The notes under the pieces are model-generated. The model was not told where the DNA came from. It worked only from the letters and a program-made list of their open reading frames with translations, and ran no database searches. From contig CM064480.1 of NCBI GenBank assembly GCA_032716605.1, positions 28,014,129-28,078,128 on the forward strand: a stretch of 64,000 nt of DNA, read 5' to 3'. Below are positions 36,700 to 47,292 of this stretch, piece after piece. The stretch is from Paralithodes platypus (taxonomy: Eukaryota > Arthropoda > Malacostraca > Decapoda > Lithodidae). Positions within the stretch are counted from its first letter, which is position 1. Every line of letters starts with the position of its first letter. The position numbers were made by a program, and so were the translations under genes.

Positions 36700-36907
36700 G
36701 CACGGTGTTGTGTTTCTTCAGCTTCCCGTTCGTCTTTAACAATTGCTTGGGGTGCGAGAATGCAGACCACTGGTCGCAGTTCGGCTATTACTGCTTCTTC
36801 GTGTGCATATTCCAGTTCGGGTGGGCCTGTGTTCAGATCTCACACTTGGCCCTCATACCGGACCTGGCCAGTAAAAAACACCAGAGGACAGAATTAAACT
36901 CCATCAG
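36700..36907 (+). CDS. MFSD12: MFSD12-like transporter, internal exon B
   Basis: Follows acceptor TTTGCAG and ends at CATCAG|GTGAGA. Incoming phase 1 (G+GC = Gly), outgoing phase 2 (AG+G = Arg). It encodes TVLCFFSFPFVFNNCLGCEN (TM3 and following loop), YYCFFVCIFQFGWACVQ (TM4) and ISHLALIPDLASKKHQRTEL. Vertebrate MFSD12 has SFPF-F--CLGC, FQFGWA--QISHL-LIP and E--ELTALR at the same positions, so the family assignment is secure. Two Cys in NNCLGCENA match the conserved Cys pair of the luminal loop. Confidence 0.96.
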
Positions 36908-38006
36908 GTGAGAAGGTGGTTGGTGACTCTACTTTAACATTTTCATGCCCTGTACCAGAATCCGGCCCCTGAAAATAGAACTAAACTCCATCATATAAGT
37001 TGGTTAGTTGGTGATTCTACTTTAACCTTTTCATGCTCTGGTCAGTAAATAAATATATATATATATATATAAACACCAGCGAACATAACTAAACTCCATC
37101 AGGAGATTGGCAATTCTACTTTAACCTTGTCATACTCTCAGTCTAATACATCAGAGAACAGGACCAAACTCTATCAGAGGAGAGGGTGGTTGACGACTGT
37201 ACGACTTCATTCCTTCAGTATAAAACCTCAGAGGACAGAACTAAGCTCTGTCAAGATAGATTATATTTTAAACTTTTCATACCCTGAGGTCTTTCTTTAG
37301 CCGAGTAGAAACATATGAGGGTAGCAGATATGCAGTATGTTATATAGACGTACAGTAATTGGCAGAGTGCAACATTATAATTTTCCCTGTATTCAAATAC
37401 TCTTCATAAGTGGCGCCGGCAAGACACACTGATGAGAAACACGCCATACATTATATTGTGTCAATTTAAGACCACCAGTGAAATACTTGTGTAATACATA
37501 CTGTTCCCTCTGGAAAACTGTCATGGAGTTCACACAGGCTTAACACTGTCTCCTGTGAAGCCTTGAGGGTTATTATGATTATTTGGTTTAATTATCATTG
37601 AGAGTTTTTATTGCTGCTGCCATATTTGATCAATGTGTTTTTTGTTTACCCCATTGACTAAAAATAAATAGCCACCTAGCCTACACACCCCCTATAAAAA
37701 AAGAATAATACAAAAAAATCCCCAGACGACCTTCAAGTTAAATATGTGCATTTTCGGTAGGAAAATGTCCAGGCTTCTCCTAAATTCAAAAGTTTAAACT
37801 AATGAAGTGCAACAGGGAGGGTCCAAAAAGACCGTCCTCATGGCACCAGATAGGATCAAGGCATACAACTACTGTAATTACTGTAAGTTTTTAATTTATA
37901 ACCATTGGTCTTAAATACACGTTTAAGTATAGATATTTCATCACTTTTACAGTATTAATAATAATTGTGCCACCATTCTTAAGCCGTTATATATTTCCTC
38001 CCCCAG
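36908..38006 (+). other. MFSD12-like intron 2 with decayed copies of the exon B end
   Basis: GT-AG intron of 1099 bp. Its first ~390 bp contain four imperfect tandem copies of the exon B 3' end plus donor region, at about 36963, 37070, 37146 and 37226. Each has CAGAGGACAGAAcTAAACTC...ATCAG-like sequence followed by TGGT-GACTCTACTTTAAC...TTTTCATGCCCTG-like sequence. All copies have lost the GT donor. The rest is AT-rich with no other feature. Confidence 0.75.
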
Positions 38007-38205
38007 GTACGCCTTCACAGTGCTCGCTAACCTGAGCGTATTCACCATCACCCTGGCCGTGCTGAACACGAGCTCAGAGGAAGATGATAAAGAAAACTTG
38101 TATAATAGCACCAGTACCATGATCCCGTCATCCACACCGGCCTCTAAACAGTCTTCTGACCCATCCTTAAACACCATTGGACCCGAGGATGCCATTAAGT
38201 TTAGG
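38007..38205 (+). CDS. MFSD12: MFSD12-like transporter, internal exon C
   Basis: Follows acceptor CCCCCAG and ends AGG|GTGAGA in phase 0. It encodes (R)YAFTVLANLSVFTITLAVLN, TM5, with the strongly conserved RYAFTV start of this family. A hydrophilic loop follows, rich in Ser/Thr/Glu with N-glycosylation sequons NTS and NST (SSEEDDKENLYNSTSTMIPS) and ending GPEDAIKFR. The loop corresponds to the variable luminal loop between TM5 and TM6 in vertebrate MFSD12. Confidence 0.95.
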
Positions 38206-38447
38206 GTGAGAACAATGAGAAGTTGTCTTTTTATGAGAGAGAGAGAAAGAGAATCTTATATAAGTTCAGCCTCAGAGAGTTATGGATTACTCATTGCCCA
38301 CTTCCTTTGTGTCTGAACCACTTACTGTGAGCCAAGTGAGACTGAAACAGCATTAGTGGTTCAAACATTTGGGCAATAGGTAATTCAGAAATATCCAAAG
38401 CTTAATCATCTATTACTATTTATCTTATTTTTTCCCTCTCCTTCCAG
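38206..38447 (+). other. MFSD12-like intron 3 (242 bp)
   Basis: GTGAGA donor and CTCTCCTTCCAG acceptor; contains a GA microsatellite (38236-38250). Confidence 0.9.
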
Positions 38448-38702
38448 AATGTAGCTATGATCTGCTGTGGAGTGGGTGCCATATTCTCCTTCATCTTCCA
38501 CGTGGGTGTGAGGGAACCGCCGTATGTGCCCCACAAGAAGCCCGATGCTGTGGCTGTGGAGGAGAAGCCATCACCCCAGGAGGACCAGGGCCACTACCAT
38601 AAGCACCCAAGGATGAGAAAGAAAGATTGGTTCAAGGAGCTCCCCTTCTACCAGATTGCCGTCCTCTACATGGCCACCAGACTCTACGTTAACCTATATC
38701 AG
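38448..38702 (+). CDS. MFSD12: MFSD12-like transporter, internal exon D (gene continues downstream)
   Basis: Follows CTTCCAG and ends TATCAG|GTCAGC, phase 0 in and out, 85 codons. It encodes NVAMICCGVGAIFSFIFHVG (TM6) and a charged central cytosolic loop (PPYVPHKKPDAV...HKHPRMRKKDWFKE). It ends with LPFYQIAVLYMATRLYVNLY, the start of TM7, which matches vertebrate FYQVGILYMTTRLIVNLSQ. The remaining exons (TM7 end to TM12) are not visible up to 64000, so intron 4 is at least 25 kb or the exons diverge beyond recognition. Confidence 0.96.
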
Positions 38703-39405
38703 GTCAGCCATGAATTAAGACACTACAATACTAAGGGGTATATAATTATTTTCTATGACATACTACTACCAGATTGTGGTGCTATATATGTCCACAACAA
38801 TGATATATATATAATTACATGGATAGGAAGCTCTTCCTGAAAAATGAGGCTCTCGGCACTGATTGACGTCATATTAGATCCCCTGAAACATGATAACAAT
38901 ATACACACCTTACATACTTCTTTTGTATTATGCCACATCAACTATTAATAATGCTATATTTGTAACAGTACAAAATAATCACGTTAAAATCACAAAATAT
39001 AATCAGATACGGATCATTGGCAGTCTATCAGCCACCTTGAATTCTCATGCTCCAAAGTTTTCAGATTAACACTTCACTGTTCTTTGGCCCTCAATTCACA
39101 AATTATCCATAATTTGTGCACACTGTCAATGGTACAGTAGAGCATCGTCATCATGTATAGCTATAGAGATATTATTTTTTGCTTACAATGGTATGTGCAA
39201 AGAAAATTATATATACAATTATGATATTTAGCATACCATTTTATAATATAAGGCACTTTGTATTATTATTGGACGCAAATGTTGCGTCCAAAGATCATTT
39301 GTGCATGTTTACCTTGGACGCAACATTAGCGTCCAATAAACGGGAAAGGGTGAACTCTGCGGCTGCGACAGACATGTTTTGTAAAATGACGCCGGTGCGA
39401 CGTCT
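38703..39405. other. Start of intron 4; AT-rich with a small inverted motif
   Basis: No exon recognised. GGACGCAAATGTTGCGTCC (39272-39290) is a near-perfect palindrome; the related TTGGACGCAACATTAGCGTCC begins at 39313. Confidence 0.5.
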
Positions 39406-39409
39406 TTAA

Positions 39410-40093
39410 CCCGTTGAGCCCCGGCTAGTTATAATATTTTGTTCACCCCAGTCCCAAGCCATTTTCACTTATTTTTTTTGTTTGCTAAAATGGAAGACAA
39501 GGATGAGAAATGAAAAAAAAACAAAAAAAAATCACCTCTGACATTTTTTTTTGGGGGGGGGGCCGGTGGGGGGTTGGGGGGGGGAGCTTCAAAAAAATTT
39601 GTTGAGCCAAAATGGAAGAGAATGGTGAGAAATGAACACACAAATAAAAAAAAACTCATTTCGGTCATTTGGGGGGCGGGGGGGGGGGTTTCAATAGTTC
39701 GTGTCCCCCGCATGACCACCCGCCCGGGAGCACTAGGGTAAAAACTGAGTATGGCATTGTACGGCATACATCCTAAGGAGTATCTCACATAAATCTCAAG
39801 CCTCTAGCTCCCATACGACCGGAGTAATGAAGGTTCAAAGTGGCGGTAAACTAGGGGTGTAAACTATCCCCACTAAGCCCACCACCACCAGCCGCGCGGC
39901 TGTCTCGGCCCGCTCACACCTACTGGCCCGGCTCCCCCACACACTACGGTACCGCCCCCTCCTATTCTCCCGCCATTTCCTACCTTACGAGCCACGTAAG
40001 TGTTTTTTATATGTCGGACGCACGTGATGCGTCGCTGGGAGTTGGTGATCAAAGACTGCCGACGCAACACGTGCGACGCTGGGTCTCAACGGG
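39410..40093. mobile_element. TTAA-associated element, 684 bp, with CCCGTTGAG ends
   Basis: Left TTAA at 39406-39409 followed by CCCGTTGAGCCCCGGC. The right end reads inward CCCGTTGAGACCCAGC, so the inverted repeats match at 13 of 16. The right flank is TATTAA rather than TTAA, a probable secondary change. The interior has poly-G/poly-A tracts and no transposase. Confidence 0.7.
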
Positions 40094-40652
40094 TATTAAA
40101 GGGCAATTCGGACAAAAAAATTTTTTTTACCATATATAATAATATTACTTCGTCATATGTGTATATTTTACTTGTATAATGAACATGTGAACATTGAGGA
40201 ACCAGAAAATAAGTGTAAAGACGAAATATCCAGTGTGAAAATATATATTTGTGATAGAAGTGGTGGAGAGGGAGGCGGGAGGGAGCACGACATACAGTAG
40301 GTACACTCTCTCGGCCATCTCGAGAGATACTGGTCACTGTGGTCACAGTGGTGGGTCTAGGCTGGTCTTATGCCTGTATGAGGGAAGAGGGGGGTAGGGG
40401 GAGTGGACAGGACGGTGACTAAAAGTATTTGAGGCGGGAGATATAATTAAATAAGGAATGGGGGTGGGAAAATATTGGATAAATGAGGAGGGGGGAAATG
40501 GAGGGAGAAAGGGGGGGGTGAAGAAGGAGGGGAGGTGGGATACAACACTTGCAAGGGAAGGACAGGAGGTGGTGGTAAAGAGTCATACCATATATTCACA
40601 TATTACTTCCATTTCACCGGCCCTGGGGCGTTATTTATTTGATATATATATA
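40094..40652. other. Unassigned; G-rich stretch 40380-40580
   Basis: Strong G/A bias on the + strand (GGGAAGAGGGGGGTAGGGGG and similar). No gene. G-runs could form quadruplexes. Confidence 0.5.
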
Positions 40653-41104
40653 TACTAGCAGGGGTACCCGGCGTTGCCCGGGTAATCACCATAATCACCA
40701 TCACTACTACCACCACTACTACTACTATAATCACCATCATCAATCACTACTACCACAATCATCACAATACTACTACTACCATAATCACCGTCGCGACCTC
40801 CCTGTGCCTCATTAAACGGCGACCTCGATTTCGGCCACTAAATGACCTCCGATTTTGGATCTGACCTCATCGGTACCCCCATTTTGGGGGGCTGCGAACA
40901 ACTTTCGTTCCATACACCTTTTCGATCGGAGGCCTCCTGCCCCAAACGGCAATGTTTTTCAATTTTTTTAATTTTGTTTTTCAATTTCGGCCTCGAAACA
41001 ACCTCCGATCGTGGCCTCGCCCCCTCTATGACCTGACCCAGGTCAATTGACACCCACATGCAAAGTTTCAGCTCCCCAGGTCCAAAACTGCGGCCGCCTA
41101 TTAA

Positions 41105-42199
41105 CCCAGGAACTGCGGGAAGACTCTTAAGAGATCCCCCGGCGGACTGCGGGAAGACTCTTAAGAGTCAGAGAAAAAAAAAATCAACTTTAACACCTTA
41201 CGAGCGGCCTATGCGGTTTATTTATGTGTACCGCACAGCGGGGTGTTTTTAGCCAAAATAGGGCTGTTTACGTGATCATTTTCATGCCTAAATAAGACCC
41301 AGAACGTAAAACAAGTACCTATCCCTGAAAGGGCATAAACAGAGCTTTCGAATGACACCATAACGATCCTTGTATGATGGATAGTTTTCTTGCAATAACC
41401 GTGCAACGCGAGTGCAAAAAGCAGGTAATTCGGTACTTTCAGTACATAATTGAGTATGTAGCGAGTGAGAGAGGGAGGAGGGAGCTGAGATTTGTGTCAG
41501 TAGGTTCGCCGCGGTGGTCTGGAGCAGTCATACGCTCGCTAGTCTCCTGCCACCACTTGTCTCTCTCTCTCAGCCACATTACGTGCTGAAATTGCCACTC
41601 GAGTTATGTCGAGCGCCGCCACATAGTCCAGCTTTATTTAACTCGACTTATGTTGCTCGCCGCTAATTATGGGTTAAACATCGAAAAAAAAAAAAAAAAA
41701 AAAAAAAAATTTTGTTGGGCCCCTGGGCCATGCAAAATATCACTCCTCTACCTCCCCTCCTTCCCCACTTTCCTCCCCTCCTTCAGTTATCACCTATTTT
41801 CCCTGTTATTCCCTTATTCTGAGGTATATTTTCGTGCTAACATTAGCGAGTTGCAGCAGGGCATTGTCATCTCTGTTAGCAAGCGAGTGCAAGAGAGAGA
41901 GAGAGAGTATCGATCGACTGTGTCTCAGTGGCCTTGGGGGAAATTGGCGGGAAAGCAGGTTGCCTCACCCATACATTATATAAGTCGCGGCCTGTATCTC
42001 CGATTTGGACCATCCAAACGCTGTTTTCACTCGTTTTATTGTTGTTTCAGGTTAATACCTTTATAATCAACCCATAATAGGTGCGTATGGATAAGTATTA
42101 ATGCTATTTATGGTAAAATTAATATTTTAGTAATGGAAACAGCTCAAATACGTCAGCACAGGGGGACGTTTCTAATTACCCCCATGCGCACTTCTTAGG
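41105..42199. mobile_element. TTAA-flanked piggyBac-like element, family A, copy 2 (with family F nested inside)
   Basis: TTAA at 41101-41104 and 42200-42203. Ends CCCAGGAACTGCGGG and (inward) CCTAAGAAGTGCGCATGGG. Without the 480 bp insert plus one TTAA it is 611 bp, close to the 626 bp copy at 62741-63366. Repeat C copy 2 shows the empty site CGCCTATTAAGAACAGA (42834-42850). Confidence 0.9.
41194..41673. mobile_element. TTAA-flanked piggyBac-like element, family F, 480 bp, copy 2
   Basis: TTAA at 41190-41193 and 41674-41677. It is exactly as long as copy 1 (11258-11737) and highly similar end to end. It is inserted in family A after TCAACT; the uninterrupted family A copy reads AAAATCAACTTTTGACATCGG at this place (complement of 63275-63290). 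Confidence 0.9.
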
Positions 42200-42250
42200 T
42201 TAAGAACAGACACACACACACAAAGACAATCGAAAATATTATATAGATAT

Positions 42251-42382
42251 AGATATATATAGATATATTTTTTTTTTAATGTGCTATCTACCGGAAGATG
42301 CGTGGCATTCTCCCAGTAAAACCTTCCAGAAGGAGTGGCTAGCCCTTGGGTTAAGGACAAAGTTAAATTTCATCAATATTTT
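42251..42382. other. Spacer between the two copies of repeat C
   Basis: No feature recognised. Confidence 0.4.
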
Positions 42383-42888
42383 ATACTAGCAGGGGTACCC
42401 GGCATTGCCCGGGTAATCACCATAATCAGCATCACTACTACCACCACTACTACTACCATAATCACCATCATCAATCACTACTACCACAATCATCACAATA
42501 CTACTACTACCATAATCACCGGCCTCGACCTCCCTGTACCTCATTAAACGGCGACCTCGATTTCGGGCGCTAAATGACCTCCGATTTTGGATCTGACCTC
42601 ATCCGTACCCCCATTTTGGGGGGCTGCGAACAACTTTCGTTCCATACACCTTTTCGATCGGAGGCCTCCTTCTGCCCCAAGCGGCCATTTTTTTCATTTT
42701 TTTTTTCATTTTTTTGTTTTCAATTTTGGCCTCGAAACGACCTCCGATCGTGGCCTCGCCCCCTCTATGACCTGACCCAGGTCAATTGACACCCACATGC
42801 AAAGTTTCAGCTCCCCAGGTCCAAAACTGCAGCCGCCTATTAAGAACAGACACACACACACACAGACAATCGAAAATATTATATAGAA
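42383..42888. mobile_element. Interspersed repeat C, copy 2 (empty site)
   Basis: 506 bp, same start and end as copy 1 and same orientation, without the TTAA insertions. It directly shows the target sequence before insertion. Confidence 0.9.
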
Positions 42889-43572
42889 GAGTACACATGA
42901 AAACCTATTCTCATCAAAAACAATTATTTGTTTAACATCTGTGTGACATTGGAGTAAATGGGGAATCTGCTGATGAAGAGAGATCAATTCTGAGGTGGTA
43001 GCTAGAAATTGTTTGTCAAACGGATCTGACAACAGTGTGTTGTGCTTGACTAATTTTCTCCTCACAAACAACCTTATCAAACATTAAGACATTATCGTTC
43101 CCCTGAAGTGGACCAATAACTGATGATGGTGATGGGGGTGATTATTATGAAGAAGATTGATTATGATGATGATGATAGTGGTGGTGTGGTGGTTTTAATT
43201 ATACTGATGAAGGTGATTGATGACGACGATGATGGGGATGTTGAATACGGTGATGATATTGGTGACGATTATGTTGACGATGGTGATATCCAGTAGTTTT
43301 CATAATTGTTCCTCGGTGCCCTTCAAGCAGATCAAGTGCGTTACAAGGACACCAGGATTTACATTAACTTGTGCAGTACAGTCACGATCACGCGTTCCAT
43401 CTTGCCTCCAGCATTTCAACGTTGATTATTTCTATTGTGTAAACAAATAAACATACAAAATAAGTAAACCTTAACACATATTACCAAAATATTGATATTC
43501 AAGCTTTGTTCAGTTGTATTCAATTTTCTTCATGTATTTATTTATTTATTTTTAAGACTATAGATCAGGCAA
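42889..43572. repeat. Unassigned, with a degenerate GAT-rich tract 43118-43300
   Basis: GATGATGATGATAGTGGTGG-like trinucleotides. No gene. Confidence 0.5.
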
Positions 43573-44030
43573 AGGAAGTGGTAATAAACAGGAATGAATG
43601 GAGAATTCTTGTGAATAGTTGAGTGAACACGTGGTCATTTGGGGGAAGGGGTCGGGCCCAAGTTGGACTAGATAATAGTCCATCAGGCGCCTGGCCCGGG
43701 GAGACGATTAATATGACGGGTACACCTGGAAGTGTGGTGGGCGGGCTTGTGGCTTTGGCTCCGCTGCATGTCTGCCTGCCGAGATCGGAGCCTCTCCGGG
43801 TGGTCGGGGGCCGGGGGAGTGCCGGAGCGACCTTGGTGACCCTGGTCTCTGGGTATTCCCCTGGGTGACCTAGATGCGTGTGAATTTTGTGTTTTGTCTG
43901 TGTTTGTTCGTTGTTTTGTCTTGTGTTTTGTGTTTTCCTGTTCTTGCTCTGTCTTGAGTCGGCCACCCCCAAGAAAATAAAAAATAAACAAATATATAAT
44001 AAAATAGAGGAAAATAAAAATAAAAAATAG
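43573..44030. mobile_element. Composite repeat G, copy 2 (without SINE)
   Basis: Matches 7848-8138 then 8621-8800 directly joined at about 43862. This gives the unoccupied arrangement of the SINE insertion seen in copy 1. Confidence 0.85.
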
Positions 44031-44338
44031 GAAAAGTGGGGATTGGGCCTGAGCATATACAGTAAAGTGGGGATTGGGCCTGAGCATATACAGTAAAGTG
44101 GGGATTGGGCCTGAGCATATACAGTAAAGTGGGGATTGGGCCTGAGCATATACAGTAAAGTGGGGATTGGGCCTGAGCATATACAGTAAAGTGGGGATTG
44201 GGCCTGAGCATATACAGTAAAGTGGGGATTGGGCCTGAGCATATACAGTAAAGTGGGGATTGGGCCTGAGCATATACAGTAAAGTGGGGATTGGGCCTGA
44301 GCATATACAGTAAAGTGGGGATTGGGCCTGAGCATATA
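44031..44338. repeat. 31 bp minisatellite, about 10 copies, derived from the end of repeat G
   Basis: Unit GTGGGGATTGGGCCTGAGCA + TATACAGTAAA. A single copy of this sequence ends repeat G elsewhere (8795, and 47065 GGGATTGGGCCTGAG), so the array arose by amplification of an element end. 3 x 31 = 93, and all three minus frames happen to be open, giving 246-282-codon artefacts. Confidence 0.95.
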
Positions 44339-44439
44339 GATAGATCGATAGATTTTTCCAAGAAAAATAAATAAAGTTGAGATAAAGAAGGGTGGGTAAT
44401 GTGTTTTGATCAAGGCTGTACATTTAGTGACATTAACTT

Positions 44440-44770
44440 AAGGGGAGACAGATCATTTTTCTGGACCCCCTTCTCCCTAACGTTTTGCCCCACTAGTTTT
44501 GAAATTATAAGACGTTTGGCCCATTTGTTTGGCGATTTTAACACCTTTCGCCCCATTTCGTTGTCAATTTTAATACCTATCGTTCCATTTAGGTGTCGAT
44601 TATTTCCTGGCGGGCGATAGCGAGCTTGCCATTTTAAGAGGATCCGACCTTCGGCCGGGACATTTTTCTACCGAAAAATTTACAAATTTATCTTGAAGGG
44701 GGGTCTAGGTTTTTTTTTTCTAAGCTTGATGAAGGTCTAGGGAGGAAACTAAAAAAAAATATGAATAAAA
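44440..44770. mobile_element. Interspersed repeat E2, copy
   Basis: Shares TGGACCCCxTTCTCCC, TTTTGAAATTATAAGACGTT, CCCATTTGTTTGGCGATTTT, GGTGTCGATTATTTCCTGGC and CCTTCGGCCGGGACATTTTT with 56615-56935, and in part with 28205-28497 and 49300-49365. No ORF. Confidence 0.75.
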
Positions 44771-44813
44771 TTAATGAATTAATAGACCAAACAAACGGTC
44801 TGCCTCCCCTTAA

Positions 44814-45242
44814 CCCGTACAGCCCCAGCGACGCGTCGGCGATGTATGTAACGCACAGCCCCAGAGACGCGCCTGGCGCGTCACCCTAATTGCGCCGACT
44901 GTAACCTCAGGTGTAGCCACTCAAGAGGGCTCAGATTTGTATGAGAACTGTGTACGTATCCCACGCAACCGTGCCGATGGTTGAAAACTCTCAAAGTCCA
45001 CGTGCGTGCGCGCGAGCGCGCAATAACCTGGTTTTTTGGGATAATTGCCTTCAATTTTTTACTCTTATAAAATCCGTTTTCGGGGGCTCTGTAGGACCAT
45101 TTTTTAAGCTTTTTGAGCGGTTTTTCGTGGTTTTTCCTTCATTCCTAACCCATTCGCTATTGTTTCTGGAATAAAACCATTTTTTGAAAACCGGCCGGGT
45201 TCTGGTGCGCAAACATTACAAAACTAGCCGGGGCTCCACGGG
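44814..45242. mobile_element. TTAA-flanked piggyBac-like element, 429 bp
   Basis: TTAA at 44810-44813 and 45243-45246. Terminal inverted repeats are CCCGTACAGCCCCAGC and (inward from the right) CCCGTGGAGCCCCGGC, 13 of 16 matching. CpG-rich interior (GACGCGTCGGCG, GCGCGCGAGCGCGC). No transposase. Confidence 0.85.
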
Positions 45243-45246
45243 TTAA

Positions 45247-45647
45247 CATGGTGGGCTCACATTCACTCATGGAATATAGTACAGAAATGTATTCCTTCAT
45301 TAACTTTCTGTGGTTTCAAATGTTCTCTTCACACCTACCAGGTTCTGCATCAACCATTCATTATCATGGCCACTTTTTTTACTATTTCGTACTAACACTA
45401 GAGTATATTTCTTTTACGCTGGTGAATTTGCGCGAGGTCGCTTTGGCTTGAGAACATTACTTTGAACTAATCGGCTGAATGGTACTGTATCCGAATATCA
45501 TCTTCCAGTTGCAAACAACAAACATAAGAAATATGTTACACAGCACATATATTCAGCTTGATGTAGAGTTCTATTACCCAAAGCGACCAAGTGCAAATTT
45601 GCCAATTAATTTTTTTAAAATAATCATAGATAAAACCGTAGACAATA
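45247..45647. other. Unassigned
   Basis: No feature recognised; a 63-codon frame at 45479-45670 (+) has no family features. Confidence 0.4.
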
Positions 45648-45872
45648 TTAGACAGCTTCTGAAGGTTTAGCAGCAATCAAATATACTTTAAAACAAATCC
45701 AGCAAGCAAATAATCTGGGACAACAAAATCGGGTATCACACTCGGCAAAATGATGTACAGTACATTCCCCGGCTCCCATTGTCCGTTTGCAGCCAGTAGC
45801 GCTGACAGCTTCTATCATACATGTATAGGTTTTGCCACGGCAGTAAGCGATCGTTATATTGGGGTGTTTCAC
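45648..45872 (-). CDS. Candidate terminal exon of an SVWC (Vago-like) cysteine-rich protein
   Basis: The minus-strand frame of 74 codons plus stop starts right after an acceptor-like ACTCTAAATTTTAG; the AG forms an in-frame TAG, so the exon must begin here. It reads YCRGKTYTCMIEAVSATGCK, then MGAGECTVHHFAECDTRFCC, PRLFACWICF and a short tail to the stop. The spacing C-x6-C-x9-GC...GEC...FCCP-x4-C resembles the C-terminal half of single-domain von Willebrand C proteins of arthropods. Those end in GC...GC...(Y/F)P-CCP--C and include secreted immune cytokine-like Vago. No signal peptide or upstream exon is identified. It lies antisense in intron 4 of the MFSD12-like gene. It could instead be a pseudogene or a chance frame. 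Confidence 0.4.
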   Translation of the reverse strand: MKHPNITIAYCRGKTYTCMIEAVSATGCKRTMGAGECTVHHFAECDTRFCCPRLFACWICFKVYLIAAKPSEAV

Positions 45873-46185
45873 CTAAAATTTAGAGTAATATGGAGTTATA
45901 GAAAAATCCTCATCTGAATACGCTTGCTTCCCAGACAGTGGAGGGTGCATCCAGCCTCACGTCAAATGGCGGAATTTGTGCTAGAGACTGCCAGTATCTC
46001 CATTGTTGCTGGAGAATGTAGAAAATGTTGCCTAGTGTGATACCCCCTTAAGGTTAATCATGCGTCTGTTGACATTGGTTATAGTAGTTTGGTGTTTTAT
46101 GCCATCCTTCAATTATATGCAAACCATATTTTAACATCAACCACAAAGCACGTGAAATACTACGCTTTATGGTTTTTCCCATAAT
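45873..46185. other. Unassigned
   Basis: No feature recognised. Confidence 0.4.
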
Positions 46186-46930
46186 CATGGTTTTCTATTA
46201 ACGGTGGCCTTGCTTCCACGATATCCTACTTATACCATACCTTTATATAATTATAATGTCTGCTATCACTTCCTTTATATTAACGGTGGCCTTGCTTCCA
46301 CGATATCCTACTTATACCATACCTTTATATAATTATAATGTCTGCTATCACTTCCTTTATATTAACGGTGGCCTTGCTTCCACGATATCCTACTTATACC
46401 ATACCTTTATATAATTATAATGTCTGCTATCACTTCCTTTATATTAACGGTGGCCTTGCTTCCACGATATCCTACTTATACCATACCTTTATATAATTAT
46501 AATGTCTGCTATCACTTCCTTTATATTAACGGTGGCCTTGCTTCCACGATATCCTACTTATACCATACCTTTATATAATTATAATGTCTGCTATCACTTC
46601 CTTTATATTAACGGTGGCCTTGCTTCCACGATATCCTACTTATACCATACCTTTATATAATTATAATGTCTGCTATCACTTCCTTTATATTAACGGTGGC
46701 CTTGCTTCCACGATATCCTACTTATACCATACCTTTATATAATTATAATGTCTGCTATCACTTCCTTTATATTAACGGTGGCCTTGCTTCCACGATATCC
46801 TACTTATACCATACCTTTATATAATTATAATATCTGCTATCACTTCCTTTATATTAACGGTGGCCTTGCTTCCACGATATCCTACTTATACCATACCTTT
46901 ATATAATTATAATGTCTGCTATCACTTCCT
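46186..46930. repeat. 82 bp minisatellite, about 9 copies
   Basis: Unit TATTAACGGTGGCCTTGCTT...TATAATGTCTGCTATCACTT, nearly identical copies. Confidence 0.97.
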
Positions 46931-47054
46931 TTTCCGCCTGTCTTAGTCTGCTACCGGTACTAGTTGTTGTTGTTGTTCCCATATCTTGACCATCAGTGTA
47001 GATAATAGTTGATTAGCGATAGACTAGATTCTAGGTTAGCTATAAAGTCAAGTT

Positions 47055-47112
47055 AGAATGAAAATAGGAAAAGTTGGGATTGGGCCTGAGTAAATAGATA
47101 GATAGATAGACC
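47055..47112. mobile_element. Element end with (GATA)n tail
   Basis: AATAGGAAAAGTTGGGATTG + GGCCTGAGTAAATAGATAGA: the same terminal sequence as repeat G. Confidence 0.6.
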
Positions 47113-47196
47113 AAAAGTTCATATAGATTTACCGATCACGGAAGGTTCCCAGTAAGTGTAACCCATCGTCAGTTGTATACCAAACCTGAAAAATTT

Positions 47197-47234
47197 ACTA
47201 TATATATACAGTATATATATATAATATATATATA

Positions 47235-47289
<55 letters not shown>

Positions 47290-47292
47290 TAG
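47197..47292. repeat. (TA)n microsatellite and poly-T
   Basis: TA with CAG interruption, then about 19 T. Confidence 0.95.

Larger units (their letters stand above)
40653..42250. mobile_element. Interspersed repeat C, copy 1, carrying two nested TTAA elements
   Basis: Begins ACTAGCAGGGGTACCCGG + CGTTGCCCGGGTA (a short hairpin). It has degenerate CAT/CAC trinucleotides, then GACCTCCGATTTTGGATCTGACC. It is interrupted at 41105-42199 and resumes GAACAGACACACACACACA...GACAATCGAAAATATTATA. Copy 2 (42383-42888) is uninterrupted. The tail of CA repeats plus AT-rich end suggests a non-LTR/SINE-like 3' end; the class is not certain. Confidence 0.8.

Noticed and set aside
43565..44423. 246-282-codon minus-strand ORFs
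   Set aside because: 31 bp unit with all three frames open plus antisense of repeat G; not a protein gene.
45479..45670. 63-codon + strand ORF
   Set aside because: AT-rich, no family signature, partly antisense to the SVWC-like frame.
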